A stretch of 64,000 nucleotides of DNA from positions 114,662,239-114,726,238 of the forward strand of contig OX578145.1 of assembly GCA_951213105.1 (NCBI GenBank). Reading direction: 5' to 3'. Position 1 is the first letter of the stretch. Every line of letters starts with the position of its first letter. Below the pieces are notes generated by a model that worked only from the letters and a program-made list of their open reading frames with translations, was not told the DNA's origin and ran no database searches. A program made the position numbers and the translations under genes. The DNA comes from Amaurobius ferox (Eukaryota > Arthropoda > Arachnida > Araneae > Amaurobiidae). Shown one piece after another: positions 44,230 to 55,125 of the stretch.

Positions 44230-45215
44230 CATACATAATATTATGTATAGGGAAAAGTATTGCTAAGGGGTTGAAAATTTGAATTTGAGTTTTCAACGAA
44301 AGATCACATTTCAAGCATACCTGAACTCGAATCGAATGTTTTTGAGGTGATGTCTGTGTGTGTTCACGAGTCGATAGACACAATATCTCATGAACGAATG
44401 GAGCGTTTCAAACATAATTTGGTATACCATTATTACAATCCGTGAATACTGGAACCCGAACGCGATTGAATGTTTGGAAAACCCACGATTTTTGAAATTT
44501 TTTGATAAAATTATTAAAATATCAGTGTTTTCAATAATAATAAATAAATAATCATTTCGAACGTAACTTTTCATTAGAAAACGAAAGATACACACTTTAA
44601 AACGCTATCATAAACCATTATCAAAATATTATACGATTTTCGAATAAATTGTTGAAAATTCATTACAAACTCATAATTTTGAATAGTGCAAAATAAACCA
44701 TTTTATATGTAATATATAATTAGAAAACGATTGACTTAGATAGAGCTAGCATAAACCGTTTTCGAGATATTGCACGTTTTTCAAATAAATATAAAAAAAT
44801 TATATAAAAATTTAAAAAGTAGTAAGTATTGTATAGTATGTTCACTTTCCACATGCAATATCATGCAACATCATTCTCGTCAATCTGCATCGTTCCATTC
44901 ACAAAAGAAGATACTTCTTATATTTGAGTTTTGTATTTTAATGTCAAAGAATTCGCCAGTGATCATATATTTCATGCAACGGATATTATTAAAGTGCCAA
45001 TTGCATTTTGATGAGGATTTTGCACTTGAGTATGAATAAGTCGTTCGTTTGGACTATAACAAGTTGCCAAAAGCGCACAATTTCAATTTACTTGGTGTTA
45101 ATTCAATGTCAAAATTGCTGGTCTGTGGATCGCGCATACAAAATTTCACTGCGAAAGAAATAAAGCCATCGTAGGGAAAGTCGTGTACTGCCAACATCAG
45201 ACTTTAAAAAATATT
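44230..45215 (+). repeat. Dispersed repeat R3, copy 3
   Basis: Starts ACATAATATTATGTATAGGG (about 44233) and ends near GGGAAAGTCGTGTACTGCCA (about 45174), just 265 bp before the SLC13 exon 1 donor. Central part expanded relative to copy 2. Confidence 0.7.
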
Positions 45216-45479
45216 CTTAACACAATGTTAAGAAATATAGAAAAAAAAAAAAACCATGAATTTCTTTTTCGTTTTAAGGATGATTTTCCCTTTAATGTAT
45301 TGCTTATACAAGCATTAAACACAACATATAAATATAAGCTATATACTAATATAAGAACAATTATATCTTACATGCTGGTTTTTAAAAAAGCAATATAGAA
45401 ATGTCAAGATGCATTTGAATAAAGTGACTAGCCATTGCACAAATTACCTTAAATAATAAAACAGATTTATAATCCTTAC

Positions 45480-45596
45480 CTTGGAGCGCGACACAAGAGG
45501 CAGAGGTAGCAAAATAATGGGTACCAAAATACCGTAAATGAATTTCCATATTTTAAGTCGACTTGGTGCTGGCATGGCAATATTTGTATTTACCAT
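45480..45596 (-). CDS. SLC13/INDY-type transporter, first coding exon
   Basis: First coding exon of a sodium-coupled di/tricarboxylate transporter of the SLC13 (DASS/INDY) family, a plasma-membrane protein that imports citrate and related dicarboxylates. The ATG at 45596 opens a 39-codon frame: a short polar N-terminus, then a hydrophobic segment with core IYGILVPIILLPLPLVSRSK, the expected first membrane span. The exon ends AAG followed by GTAAGG at 45479, a consensus 5' splice site, in phase 0. It joins in frame to the exon ending at 8815, giving RSKESRCGYVILLM, which matches the conserved family arrangement of basic residues, RCxY and a membrane span. The intervening intron is ~36.7 kb. 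A further non-coding 5' exon cannot be excluded. The identification rests on remembered family motifs, not a search. Confidence 0.88.
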
Positions 45597-45790
45597 CGTA
45601 GCTCAAAATTACTATGATTTATAGCTCCTGGAACGGTGGAACATTGCGGCACGTGTAACTGAATGCTAAATGAATGGGAAGAACTTTTTCCCACGAGGAA
45701 TTTTATCGTTTGCTATAGTGAAACTGGCGAGTGGTGTCGCTAGTGGGCAAAGCTGTTGATCAACATCTTTCATGACGTCAGGCGGGTAAC
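45597..45790 (-). promoter_or_regulatory. Putative promoter and 5' UTR of the SLC13-like gene
   Basis: On the minus strand upstream of the ATG there is an arthropod-type initiator TCAGTT (45657-45662), ~65 bases before the ATG. A palindromic E-box CACGTG lies just downstream of it (45650-45655). A full CRE palindrome TGACGTCA lies at 45773-45780, ~115 bases before the proposed initiator. GC is higher than the surroundings. No clear TATA box is seen at the right distance. The roles are inferred from motif and position only. Confidence 0.45.
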
Positions 45791-46336
45791 TTTTGCTGCG
45801 TGTTCACAGAATAATATATATAGCAATAGAGCATCAAGGTTATTATATCTATAGAGCATGGGCACGATAGAGCATGGGAGTAAATAAACAGCCTGTGTAG
45901 TAGAATGCGCAGAAACGTAAAAGCATTATTTTTACTATAGCGGGTAATGGTAAACTGACAATGATTGCAAATAAAAATTGAAATTAAACCCATAGTTGAA
46001 TAACAATATATATTTAAAGATTTCACTTGCTAAAGTGCACTTTGAATGATTTGAAGTGAATGTACATTACTACTCATTTTTACCGTAGTCACTAACTGGC
46101 GTTCCTGGACATGTATATATGTACAAGCAAATTGTGCAATGCATATGCGAGTGAGACAGGAAAGATGCATAACGATTTTTCTTAAAACACACGTATATTT
46201 TTTAATGAAAGTTAACATTTTATTTTCCGGTTAATTAAAAATATTCATCAAAGGAGATAAATTTGGATATATCCTACTAAATTTAGAGGTTAAACAATTG
46301 TAATTTTCTAAAGTAATATATATATATATATATATT
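45791..46336. other. Gene-free upstream sequence
   Basis: Upstream of the SLC13-like gene. AT-rich; (TA)n at 46318-46335. No neighbouring gene seen. Confidence 0.5.
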
Positions 46337-46576
46337 ATTTTTTTTTTCAAATGGCCAGGCACTTTGACCTTCGTCATTCGCCTTTATTGCAGGGGCCAGA
46401 GTGTGAACCATTTAGCCTCAGAATACTATATTTATAATATTAGTCTGTGCATTTAGCAGTCCATTGACGTTGCCCCAGGCGCACCAGAGGGGCGCGGATC
46501 ACATTGCGCCCACAACACAAACATCCATGCCTTACATGAGGCTCGAACCCACAACGTGGCGGTCGAGCGATTGCTA
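46337..46576 (-). repeat. SINE-A, copy 2 (5'-truncated, with an internal insertion)
   Basis: Reverse copy of the family at 1594. It keeps the B box (GGTTCGAGCC on the minus strand, about 46538-46547), the body and the tail. A ~45-bp AT-rich insertion lies at about 46420-46465. The 5' end stops in the tRNA-like part, where the long TA tract begins, so the A box is lost. Confidence 0.8.
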
Positions 46577-46593
46577 TATATATATATATATAT

Positions 46594-46626
<33 letters not shown>

Positions 46627-46751
46627 GTATGTATATATATATATGTATGTATATATATATATATATATGTATATATATGTATGTATATATATATATATAT
46701 ATGTATATATATGTATGTATATATATATGTATGTATATATATATATGTATG

Positions 46752-46808
<57 letters not shown>

Positions 46809-46859
46809 GTATATATATATGTATATATATATATATGTATATATATATGTATATATATG

Positions 46860-46940
<81 letters not shown>
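46577..46940. repeat. Long (TA)n/(TATG)n microsatellite
   Basis: 364 bp of TA with interspersed TG units. Any open frames here encode only Tyr-Ile-His/Met-Tyr-Val repeats and are artefacts. Assembly length is uncertain. Confidence 0.98.
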
Positions 46941-46941
<1 letters not shown>

Positions 46942-47164
46942 CCTAAATCTCTTCCATGTGCAAGCTTTTTTGCTTGATTTTTTTGTTTTCTTATTTGCAT
47001 TCCTCATTTTTGAAATTTGTTGATTGTCTTTGTCTTTATGACCTGCATTACGCTTTATTATTTCCTCTTTATGTCTTAATTTCTTTTATTTCTTTGTATT
47101 TTGTAGAAAATTTTGGAATAGTGTATTATGAGTTACTACATACATTCTAACTTTGGATTTACTA

Positions 47165-47167
<3 letters not shown>
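46941..47167 (+). repeat. Penelope-associated 3' flank segment, copy 1
   Basis: About 225 bp nearly identical to 53013-53243 (GCCTAAATCTCTTCCATGTG ... GAATAGTGTATTATGAGTTA ... TGGATTTACTAATT), each followed by a TA tract. At 53 kb this segment directly follows the structured RNA-like region. Here it is cut just downstream of where that would be. Confidence 0.8.

Positions 47168-47248
<81 letters not shown>
47168..47248. repeat. (TA)n microsatellite
   Basis: About 80 bp of pure TA following the Penelope-associated segment. Confidence 0.98.
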
Positions 47249-47251
<3 letters not shown>

Positions 47252-48038
47252 TAAATGCGTGAACGAAAAATGCAAAGTGTAAAGTAAACAACAGAAAATC
47301 GTGCATATGCGCTAGAAATTTAAAATGTACTGAATAGAATTTTGAAAACACATTCATTGCGGATCACGGATCTGGTATGTAAATCATAAACTATGGGTTT
47401 GGATCCGGTTGAGGGTTGACAGTTTTCTTTGTTGCAGCTCAGATTAAAATTCACATCAAATTTCATTCGAGTGTGGGCGTTGAAATTTTTTTTATTTATT
47501 TATTAAATTTCGTTCGAGTGTGGGCGTTGAAATTTCTTTTTATTTATTTATTGACTTAGAAACGTGAAAATTTGTATAAATATTCCTCTTAACATTACTA
47601 TATACAACGCCATTAATTTTTTTTTCAATTTTGTTATAATTTTATATTATTTTTTAATTTAATTTTTTTTAACGAAAATTTGAAAATGATCCTTGCGTTT
47701 CATTTGTTCACATGTTTGATTAATATTACATTATGATTACTCAAAAACACATTATGAACAAATTTCGGTATTCATTTTTTAAGTTCCGTAGAAAGTTATA
47801 ATTTTTTTAAAATATTTTTCTGTATAGAAACTTATTTTTCATCATTTAATTAGGTTCTTATTTACTTTTAATTATCTTAATAAAGTCCAATTATAAAATG
47901 CATACCCAGTTTCATTAAAAAGTATGAGAGGTCTTCTTGCCAAATTTCATGCATCTCAGACAAAAATTAAGACGCATGGAGCATTTTAAAAATGTAAAAC
48001 CTTTGAAAAATCCGTTTCGAAAAAAATGCATTCGATCT
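47249..48038. other. Gene-free stretch with a short tandem duplication
   Basis: A ~60-bp unit, TTTC(A/G)TTCGAGTGTGGGCG + TTGAAATTT + (TTTA)n, occurs twice at about 47460-47560. The rest is AT-rich without genes. Confidence 0.6.
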
Positions 48039-48220
48039 TTTGCTTACGAGTGGGACAGCGTCACTCCCAAACGAAGAACCTCTCAAAAAGACAGGTATTT
48101 GACATACCCTATCCCAAACAGTTCAATCCCCCTTTGCAGGAATTGGCGTTCATGGAAATTGCCGGCAGAAACATTGCACCTGCTTCGTTTGGGAATGACG
48201 CTGTCCCACCCGTAAGCAAA
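48039..48220. mobile_element. 182-bp MITE with 38-bp inverted ends
   Basis: The left arm (48039-48076) begins TTTGCTTACGAGTGGGACAG; the right arm (48183-48220) is its reverse complement with two mismatches. The interior near 48150-48180 resembles the start of the mariner transposase gene in the MITE at 52116 (GGAAATTGCCGGCAGAAACA). No frame. Confidence 0.75.
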
Positions 48221-51200
48221 TGTTAAATGTGTAAAATAATGTTATATATTAAAACTTTTTTCAGTCGATTTTTGCTCATTTCAACGTCCACCGTCCCCTT
48301 AAGTTATTAAAGACATCCTGACCACAGACAGACACGAAGAATTTGACATTGAAAAACGATTTTTTTTCTCCCCCCCCCCCCCCAAATTGTACCAAAATCT
48401 AATGAGCATTAGAGTTACCCATAATTGATTTACCTATCAAATGTTGTAAACTTTCCCCAAAAAGCTTTTGAGCTAGAGTAGACACATGCAATGCCCCCTC
48501 CCCCCCACACACACACACAAACACACAGATGTCACCCTAAAAATAATGCATTTGTCTACAGGAGTACGTCCATTCTAGAATTCGTTCTAGTTCATAGATA
48601 AAATTTGGCTTCGGTGTATTCCCCCCCCCCCTTTCTCTCAAATTTAATATTAATTTTAGTCATGCATTTTTCTTATTGATTTATAATAATATCCACCCAC
48701 ATACAGAAAAATAGACGGCCATCTTTCCAAAACGTTCGAAATGGGTTCAAAAGGATCTTAAAAACATGCTTGTCCGTAAAAATCTGGAATTCGAAAATTT
48801 TCTGAAAAGCAATACTTTTTCTGTGCAATAGTATGAGATAGTAAAGATTATCGGGAAAACAATACTTTACTTCCCTAAAATGCATAGTATATGAAAATGA
48901 TCGAGAATTCTAATTCAAGTTTTCAAGGAACTCACATGTTTGGGACACCAGCGAATACGAATCAATTTTAACATAGCATCTGCGTGTGTCATTGCAATGT
49001 GCAGATTTGGGAATAACGCAGTTAAGAAGTTAAAGTTAAAAAGTTACTTTTCACGTAAATTTTTAATTTATTTCGTTGCAAAAGTTATCTTTCATGCAGA
49101 TGAGTTTCTTCCGCCATTTTCTTCACTATGATTCTTTTTTTTAGAATACGTGAAAATGCTTTTCAGGCTGTGAGGAAACCTCATGGACTCAATCTCGGAC
49201 ATGGACACCTCGAGGATAAATGCAAGCAAACAGTTTGAAATAAAATTGTTTCCAAAATTTAATAATTTAGAGTTTTGTTCAATGTTGATTCTTCTTGTGT
49301 TGTAATGGGTCAAAAACATTATTGTATTGTAAAACTTTAATTTGAAATATGAATTGCAAGATTAAACGTTTTAATTTCATTTAGTTACTTTTCTTAATAA
49401 TGTAATTATAATAAGTTACTTTTTCTGCGTTTTAATTTTTAACTAATTAGTTACTTTACTGGGAAGGCACTTTTAATGAATTGTCGTTAATATTAGTATT
49501 TACTTTCTCAAATCTGGCAATGTGTGAATTCAATTTAGATCAAAATCTTTACTTTTAACTTTCATAAAGATTTGAAATAAGGTGCATTATGAGTCACTGC
49601 TGATTCAATTTTGTAATAAATAGGAAAATTCATGGATTTTTCTAAGGAAAAATTCGTACTACACAAGTGGACAGACACTATTAACAACATATAAATTGTG
49701 AAAAATGGGGGGGGGGGGGGAGGTAGAGAGAAGCTCCAAATGCCTCTCAACGGGAAATTTTTAAAAATGTCAGACAAAGATAAAAATGTAGCTATTGTAG
49801 TAATCTCATAAAATATCCAAAATTTTGCATCTCGGAGATAACATATTTAAAATGAACTATATTTAACGTTATTTAAACAATGAACAAATATTGATACCTA
49901 ATGAAATACGTAACTAGAATAAAATGCGATGCATAAATATTAATGAAATAATTTTCAACGGTATAGCGAAAATATTTTGATAGACAATTTATTCCACTCC
50001 GCATTTTATATAAGTTGAACACCGTTGTATAAAGCATAAAAAATTAGAATGAGAAAAATATTAAATATGTGTTTTTGCCACTATTTTGTTTTTCTTTTTA
50101 GAGATAAATCAATCATCCATACACACAAAATGTATTGTACCTTTTTCACTAAATAAAAAGGCTTATCTATCGAAAAAAACTTTTACAACCCGAACTCTTC
50201 GATTTTAATAAAACATTTACGACGATTTTAATAAGCAAATATAATCGTCATGAAATAATATATATCCAATAAATCCCAACAGCAGCAACATTGAAACAAA
50301 AAAATTAATATAAAGTCGTTTTTACACACTACACAAATTCCAGTTTCGTACCGCACACATTCTTTTCATACTACACAAAGTATGCGCTACTGCACGTTTA
50401 AACAAAAAAAAAAACAAAAAAAAAAAAAAAAAAAAGAAGTATCCCTTTATTTCCACAAATGAGTCGTAAAAATTGAAAATAAAAATCAATAAAAATATAC
50501 TTAATTATATTAATTAAATGTCAGTATTGTGTATAACTTTCGGTAAAAAAAAGGAATAAAAAAATGTTTCATTGTGCATGGTTAATCATTTTCAAGATAT
50601 TTCAGTTTTTTTAGAATTTAAGAAACTTGCTGCCATTGAAAACTGCCAATAAGTTGAGAAATGGTAAATGAATGTATCTAATAACTCCAGATATGATGTA
50701 ATTTCAAATAAATTTCCAAATCATATCCTATTTGGCGCAGTAAAACTCAATTTAATGACTTTAAATAACGAATGTGAAAAAAAATTAATTTTAGTTTTCA
50801 ATGAGGTATGACAATTATTACAGATCAGATTGTATGTGTATGAAGGACGAAGTGGGGGGGGGGGGTCACTGTCACAATAATCTGGAACAAATAAGCTCCA
50901 CAGCTATAAAATTGTTTAATTAGATAGAATTTTTAGTCATTCTCCTGATTAGAATTCGAATGATTCGAATTTCAAGGTTTTCATAGCATGATTTCCTATG
51001 CAAAACAATGATAATTTTCGGAATAATAATGGTAGTGAACTACACTATCACTACGTATATTAATGATTACAAAATAGTTAAATTTTTTTACATATAACAC
51101 AGATAAATCAAATGCAACCATTGGCGTCACTGAGATATTACCAACTTAGAAAGAAACTTTTAAGTAATTTTTACAAAATATTTTAAAAAGGTAACTTGTG

Positions 51201-52090
51201 CACGAAATCTGTAAAAGATGCACTTTGTTACACTCTGATAATGATTGTAATATAAGTGTAACTAAATAATTCGGAATATGAATGTGTGAGAAAGTTGATT
51301 GTATATTCACCATCCAAATATTTTTTCACTAGAAAATGTACCCGGCGTTTCCTGGCAGTTAAAGCGGAGTAATTATAAATAATAACAAAAAAAAATATTA
51401 ATATAGTGATAATTGCATGCAATTCGAATACATTCGCAAAACGGGCGTGATACGCCCCCCCCCCCCCCCCCCCTCCAATTACAAAACCGAAATCCGTCAC
51501 TTGCGCAGACCAATTTATATATTGGTCATACTTTATTCAGCAAACAACGTAATTTTTTATATTTCCAATAAATAAGTGCCGCTACGTAAATAATAAGTAA
51601 TACAGATAACACTCAATTTTCAAATCGCCTGTTTTAAGCTAAAATTCTTCTCACGATACAAATAAAATCTCCGAACCATATAAATAAAACAGATAGAGAT
51701 AACTCCATACTCAATTTCCAAATTGCTTGTTTCGAACTAAAATAATTCTGACACTACAAATAAAACCTTCAAATCTCGATCACACACCAGGACGTACACA
51801 TACATCCATTATGGCATGCGCGAATGAACAATAGGATTCTCCTCGTGCGTGGAGGTCCGTAAAAGACCGAAAGAAGAAAAATCCGTAAAAGACCCGCTTG
51901 AAAGGGGGAATCGCCCCTCAGATTCAAAAACTTGAAAAGTTCGCTCGGTTAAAAAAACTTTATAAATTATCAACGGATGAGCTTAAGATTTTTTTTTTTA
52001 TTCTGGAGCAGTAAATAATAAACGTCGGATGGCACGGCAATTTTTATATCATAATATAAAAATTGGTGAAGTTTAAAACGCACGAAAAGT
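48221..52090. other. ~3.9-kb gene-free stretch
   Basis: AT-rich, with C-runs at about 48371-48383, 48500-48508, 48622-48631 and 51455-51473, a G-run at about 49708-49719 and poly-A at about 50407-50435. Fragments of R2 (48700-48850) and of an R3-like start (about 48885-48960) occur. No frame with recognisable motifs. Confidence 0.55.
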
Positions 52091-52115
52091 ATATATATAT
52101 ATATATATATATATA

Positions 52116-52574
52116 CAAGGTAGGATCAAAAAGTTCAGAGACCGTGCTGATATCGCCAACCCTGAATGGAGGAGAAGGGAACTATTTTACCGTAGCGTAG
52201 GGGCACATGTGAAGCGAGATGTGAAAAGGAAGAAGCAGGTGTTTTCCAGATAATACGTGTCAGTGAACTGTAGTCGTTCGCGTTCGTCAAAAACGGAAAT
52301 GGCGTTTGAAGAACAACGTACGAATATCAAATTCTGCCAGCGTTTGGGGAAATCGTCGACAGCAACATTGCATCTGCTGCAACGTACGTTGTTCCGTTTT
52401 TGACGAACGTGAACGACTACAGTTCACTGACAGGCATTGTCTGGAAAAATACTGTTTCTTCTTTTTCACATCTCGCGTCACATGTGCCCCTACGCTACGA
52501 TAAAATAGTTCCCCTCTCCTTTATTTAGGGTTGGAGATATCATCACAGTCCCCGAACTTTGTGATCCTACCTTG
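52116..52574. mobile_element. Palindromic mariner MITE, uninterrupted copy
   Basis: The ends are CAAGGTAGGATC and GATCCTACCTTG, with an adjacent TA tract at the left. The inverted arms are ~190 bp (52116-52310 and about 52385-52574), including CACATGTGA/TCACATGTG blocks and GTTCGCGTTCGTCAAAAACG / CGTTTTTGACGAACGTG-type inner ends. The centre encodes the transposase start MAFEEQRTNIKFCQRLGKSS (ATG 52301), so both arms derive from the 5' end of a mariner. Confidence 0.85.
52301..52384 (+). pseudogene. mariner transposase N-terminal fragment
   Basis: 28 codons of the helix-turn-helix start (MAFEEQRTNIKFCQRLGKSS, then TATLHLLQ), then truncated where the inverted second arm begins. No catalytic residues. 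Confidence 0.75.
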
Positions 52575-52893
52575 CGTGTATGTATATAATTTATTTTCAT
52601 TTTATTTTTATTTTATTTATTATGTATTACTATCTCTATTTTCTTCCAATGTTAACTGAAGTTTATTCTGGCTCATTCTCCTATTTTATTCTTTTCTTTT
52701 ATTTGCTTAGGTTACTTATTATATTTTTGCTTAAAGTATTATTATTACTTTCTTTGGCAACAGCAAATCACATCTTTTCATTTCTGCATATGGCAACATT
52801 GGTCTCGTCATATTTTGCTCGTCATGGTTGTACTAATGCAGTGTATTTTAAGGTATTTATGTTTCCTTTATTTTTCCAATCTATATGCTTGTC
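52575..52893 (+). other. Upstream part of a Penelope-associated terminal region
   Basis: Shares with the minus strand of about 59890-60060 the order TTGGCAACAG(C/T)A(A/G)ATC ... GGTATT(T/C) ... GTTTCCT. It leads directly into the structured segment at 52894. A 107-codon hydrophobic frame (52580-52903) has a weakly similar counterpart at 60042-59788, but coding is not supported. Confidence 0.5.
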
Positions 52894-53006
52894 GTCCATA
52901 TAACACAAGTTTATAGATAAAATCTATCTTGTGTTTCAGAAACAAGCATTTTTGTGTTCATTTCGAAGGGATATATGGACTTGACGAGAATTTTTTCGAA
53001 ATGAAC
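52894..53006 (+). ncRNA. Structured Penelope-associated segment, locus 3 (best hammerhead-like copy)
   Basis: GTC (52891-52893) is followed by stem GTCCATATA (52894-52902) paired with TATATGGAC (52972-52980). Hairpin AACACAAG/CTTGTGTT (52902-52909, 52928-52935) encloses ATAGAT/ATCTAT. After the stem come TTGACGA (52981-52987), a GAA-TTTT-TTC hairpin and GAAA (52998-53001), the order of a hammerhead core (GUC, helix I, CUGANGA, helix II, GAAA) except U for the essential C3. GTTCATTTCGA (52956-52966) also pairs with TCGAAATGAAC (52996-53006), crossing helix I. Confidence 0.55.
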
Positions 53007-53012
53007 TTTTCT

Positions 53013-53239
53013 TAAGCCTAAAGCTCTTCCATGTGCAAGCTTTTTTGCTTGATTTTTTTGTTTTCCTATTATCATTCCTCATGTTTGAAATTTGTTGATT
53101 GTCTTTGTCTTTATGACCTGCATTACGCTTTATAATTTCCTCTTTATGTTTTAATTTCTTTTATTTCTTTGTATTTTGTAGAAAATTTTGGAATAGTGTA
53201 TTATGAGTTACTACTCACATTCTAACATTGGATTTACTA

Positions 53240-53243
<4 letters not shown>
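53013..53243 (+). repeat. Penelope-associated 3' flank segment, copy 2
   Basis: Nearly identical to 46941-47167; starts GCCTAAAGCTCTTCCATGTG and contains CAAGC-TTTTTT-GCTTG, a short hairpin. Followed by (TA)n at 53244-53315. Confidence 0.8.
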
Positions 53244-53314
<71 letters not shown>

Positions 53315-53317
53315 GTA

Positions 53318-53690
53318 TGTGGCGATTGTGCGTCGCCGGGCCCGAACCGGGGACCTGTTGGTTCGTAGACCGACATTATAATCACTGAGCAAAAGCTAGC
53401 TCCCCCTCTGTTCTTATAATTCGGGTATTGGCTCGTGTGGCATCTTTGATAGATGTCTTTGCTGCCGCACACTCCCCTCGCTGATGAGGAAGTTGCCGAG
53501 AGGCGTGTCGCCTCGGCATGACGGTCAGGGACGGGAGGCGTGTTGCCTCGGCGTGACGGACAGTTGTGGTCAACCAGGAAGGGAATGTCAAGGCTTCTGA
53601 CTCCTTGTGGTGCTGCCATCTCGTGCTGAGAGGCGAAGTCGTTGGAAAGGAAGGTTGCGCTTTTTTTTCAAACGTCCAGTCATCATTGTG
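53318..53690 (-). repeat. SINE-C, tRNA-derived, copy 1
   Basis: On the minus strand: TTTGCTCAGTGATTAT (A-box-like), GGTCTACGAACCA (anticodon-arm-like), CCCCGGTTCGGGCCCGG (B box, near 53335-53352). The part after 53400 (plus coordinates) is shared with copy 2. From 53470 to 53690 lies a GC-rich block with a GAGGCGTG(T/C)(C/T)GCCTCGGC(A/G)TGACGG unit occurring twice (about 53494-53527 and 53536-53564). (TA)n flanks the left. Confidence 0.6.
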
Positions 53691-53693
53691 GCA

Positions 53694-53840
53694 ATTTGGG
53701 GTCGCCAGGCCCGAACCAGGGACCTGATGCTTCGTAGACCGACATTATAATCACTGAGCAAAAGCTAGCTCCCCCTCTGTTCTTATAATTCGGGTATTGG
53801 CTCGTGTGGCATCTTTGATAGATGTCTTTGCTGCCGCATG
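53694..53840 (-). repeat. SINE-C, tRNA-derived, copy 2
   Basis: ~150 bp nearly identical to the tRNA-like part of copy 1 (GCCCGAACC(A/G)GGGACCTG ... GACCGACATTATAATCACTG ... CTTTGCTGCCGCA), followed by (TA/CATA)n. Copies 1 and 2 are in the same orientation, 360 bp apart, either a dimeric element or a tandem duplication. Confidence 0.65.
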
Positions 53841-54093
53841 TATATACATATATACATATATATATATATGTATATACATATATACATATATATATATATA
53901 CATATATACATATATATACATATGTATATATATATACATATATACATATATATATATATTAGAGGTTTGCATTTATATTTTCCACTTGATTGATGATTCT
54001 CTGTTTGATATTTTTATTTGTAAGGCATTTTGAAATGTTGAGGTTTTTTGAGTTGAAAATTCTTTCTATTCATTTCATTGGATTTTTAAACTT

Positions 54094-54124
<31 letters not shown>

Positions 54125-54344
54125 TATATATTCTAATTTACGAAAATTCGTCTATCCATAGTATAAACTCCGTTCAACGTTTGTTAAAAAGAGAATTTTT
54201 CGCTATTTCCGGTGGTGTCAAGATGGAAACCATGTGGTAATATCGCTAAGGAATCGATTTGTGTGAATATCGCTCAAAATCAGGCTAAAACATAAAATAA
54301 CTAAACAAATTAAAAATTAAAAAAAATAAATAAATAAATTACGC
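53840..54344. repeat. (TA)n/(CATA)n tracts and AT-rich spacer
   Basis: Microsatellite at 53840-53960 and (TAT)n/(TA)n at about 54098-54131. No gene. Confidence 0.9.
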
Positions 54345-54480
54345 CGAAGTGCACATATTCGGGTCCGGAAGTACTTATGCACAAAATTTCAGGACGTACA
54401 ACGCTAGATTTCCCGCTACAGACAGCACACACTCACACACACACAGAGACAACTTCCTTTATTAACTTATTCATGGATAG
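54345..54480 (+). repeat. 3' end of a dispersed element, copy 2
   Basis: Matches 18155-18270: GCCGAAGTGCACATATTCGG, GATTTCCCGCTACAGACAGC, (CA)n, then CTTCCTTTATTAA. Family not identified. Confidence 0.5.
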
Positions 54481-55123
54481 CGATAGTACGAGACAATAAA
54501 AATATTAAACGCTTTTGCACAAAGATTATTTTCGGCAGGACAATGCCTTTTATTGCGCGCTCTGTAATATCCTTACAAATATTTATTTTCTTGCTTAAAA
54601 GTGACGAAATGATAGGGAGCCATTGTTTCTTTTCTGCATGTAAATCACCTTTGAAATCGCTGTAGCATCTTTGTAAACTGCAACGGGAATTTTCTACGAG
54701 GGTTGCAGTTGTAAGACTATATAAGGCAAACCCTTATCTCTTTCTGTTTGTTTGTCCCACTTGACGACAAATTTGTCACAATATCGCTAACTTTTCTACC
54801 TTTGAGAAATATCGTCAAGTAAACGAAAATTATACTATATCCCTGAAAATAAAATTAATTGTTTTTGGTGATCCTTGTCACATTGTGTGAATTATCCATA
54901 TCATACAGATAAGTGAGATTGACTGACTAAATGATCAATTACACAGCCCAAAACTGCTGAAGGTAGAAACATGAAACTTTGAATACACGCGGGACTTGAC
55001 CTATAAGTTATGAGAAAAATCTAAAATTTTGGGATTTTGTTCGAAAAATTTATAAATCTCTGAATTTTTTGTTCCAACATTCTCCTAACTATATATCTCG
55101 AGAAACAGAAACACGAAATTTCG

Positions 55124-55125
<2 letters not shown>
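54481..55125. other. Gene-free stretch
   Basis: AT-rich, with CACTTGACGACAAATTTGTC at about 54759. No frame or repeat family recognised. Confidence 0.5.

Larger units (their letters stand above)
8816..45479 (-). other. Intron 1 of the SLC13-like gene (~36.7 kb)
   Basis: Bounded by the GTAAGG donor at 45479 and the TTTTAG acceptor at 8816. Nearly all of it is repeats and mobile elements, listed separately. No convincing further exon of the gene was seen inside. The extent assumes no missed micro-exon. Confidence 0.8.

Noticed and set aside
46453..47023. Long open frames encoding Tyr/Ile/His repeats on both strands
   Set aside because: They are translations of a TA/TG microsatellite, not proteins.
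52580..52903. 107-codon hydrophobic frame with a partly similar frame at 59788-60042
   Set aside because: Similarity is explained by homologous DNA. Composition is that of T-rich sequence and no motif is present.
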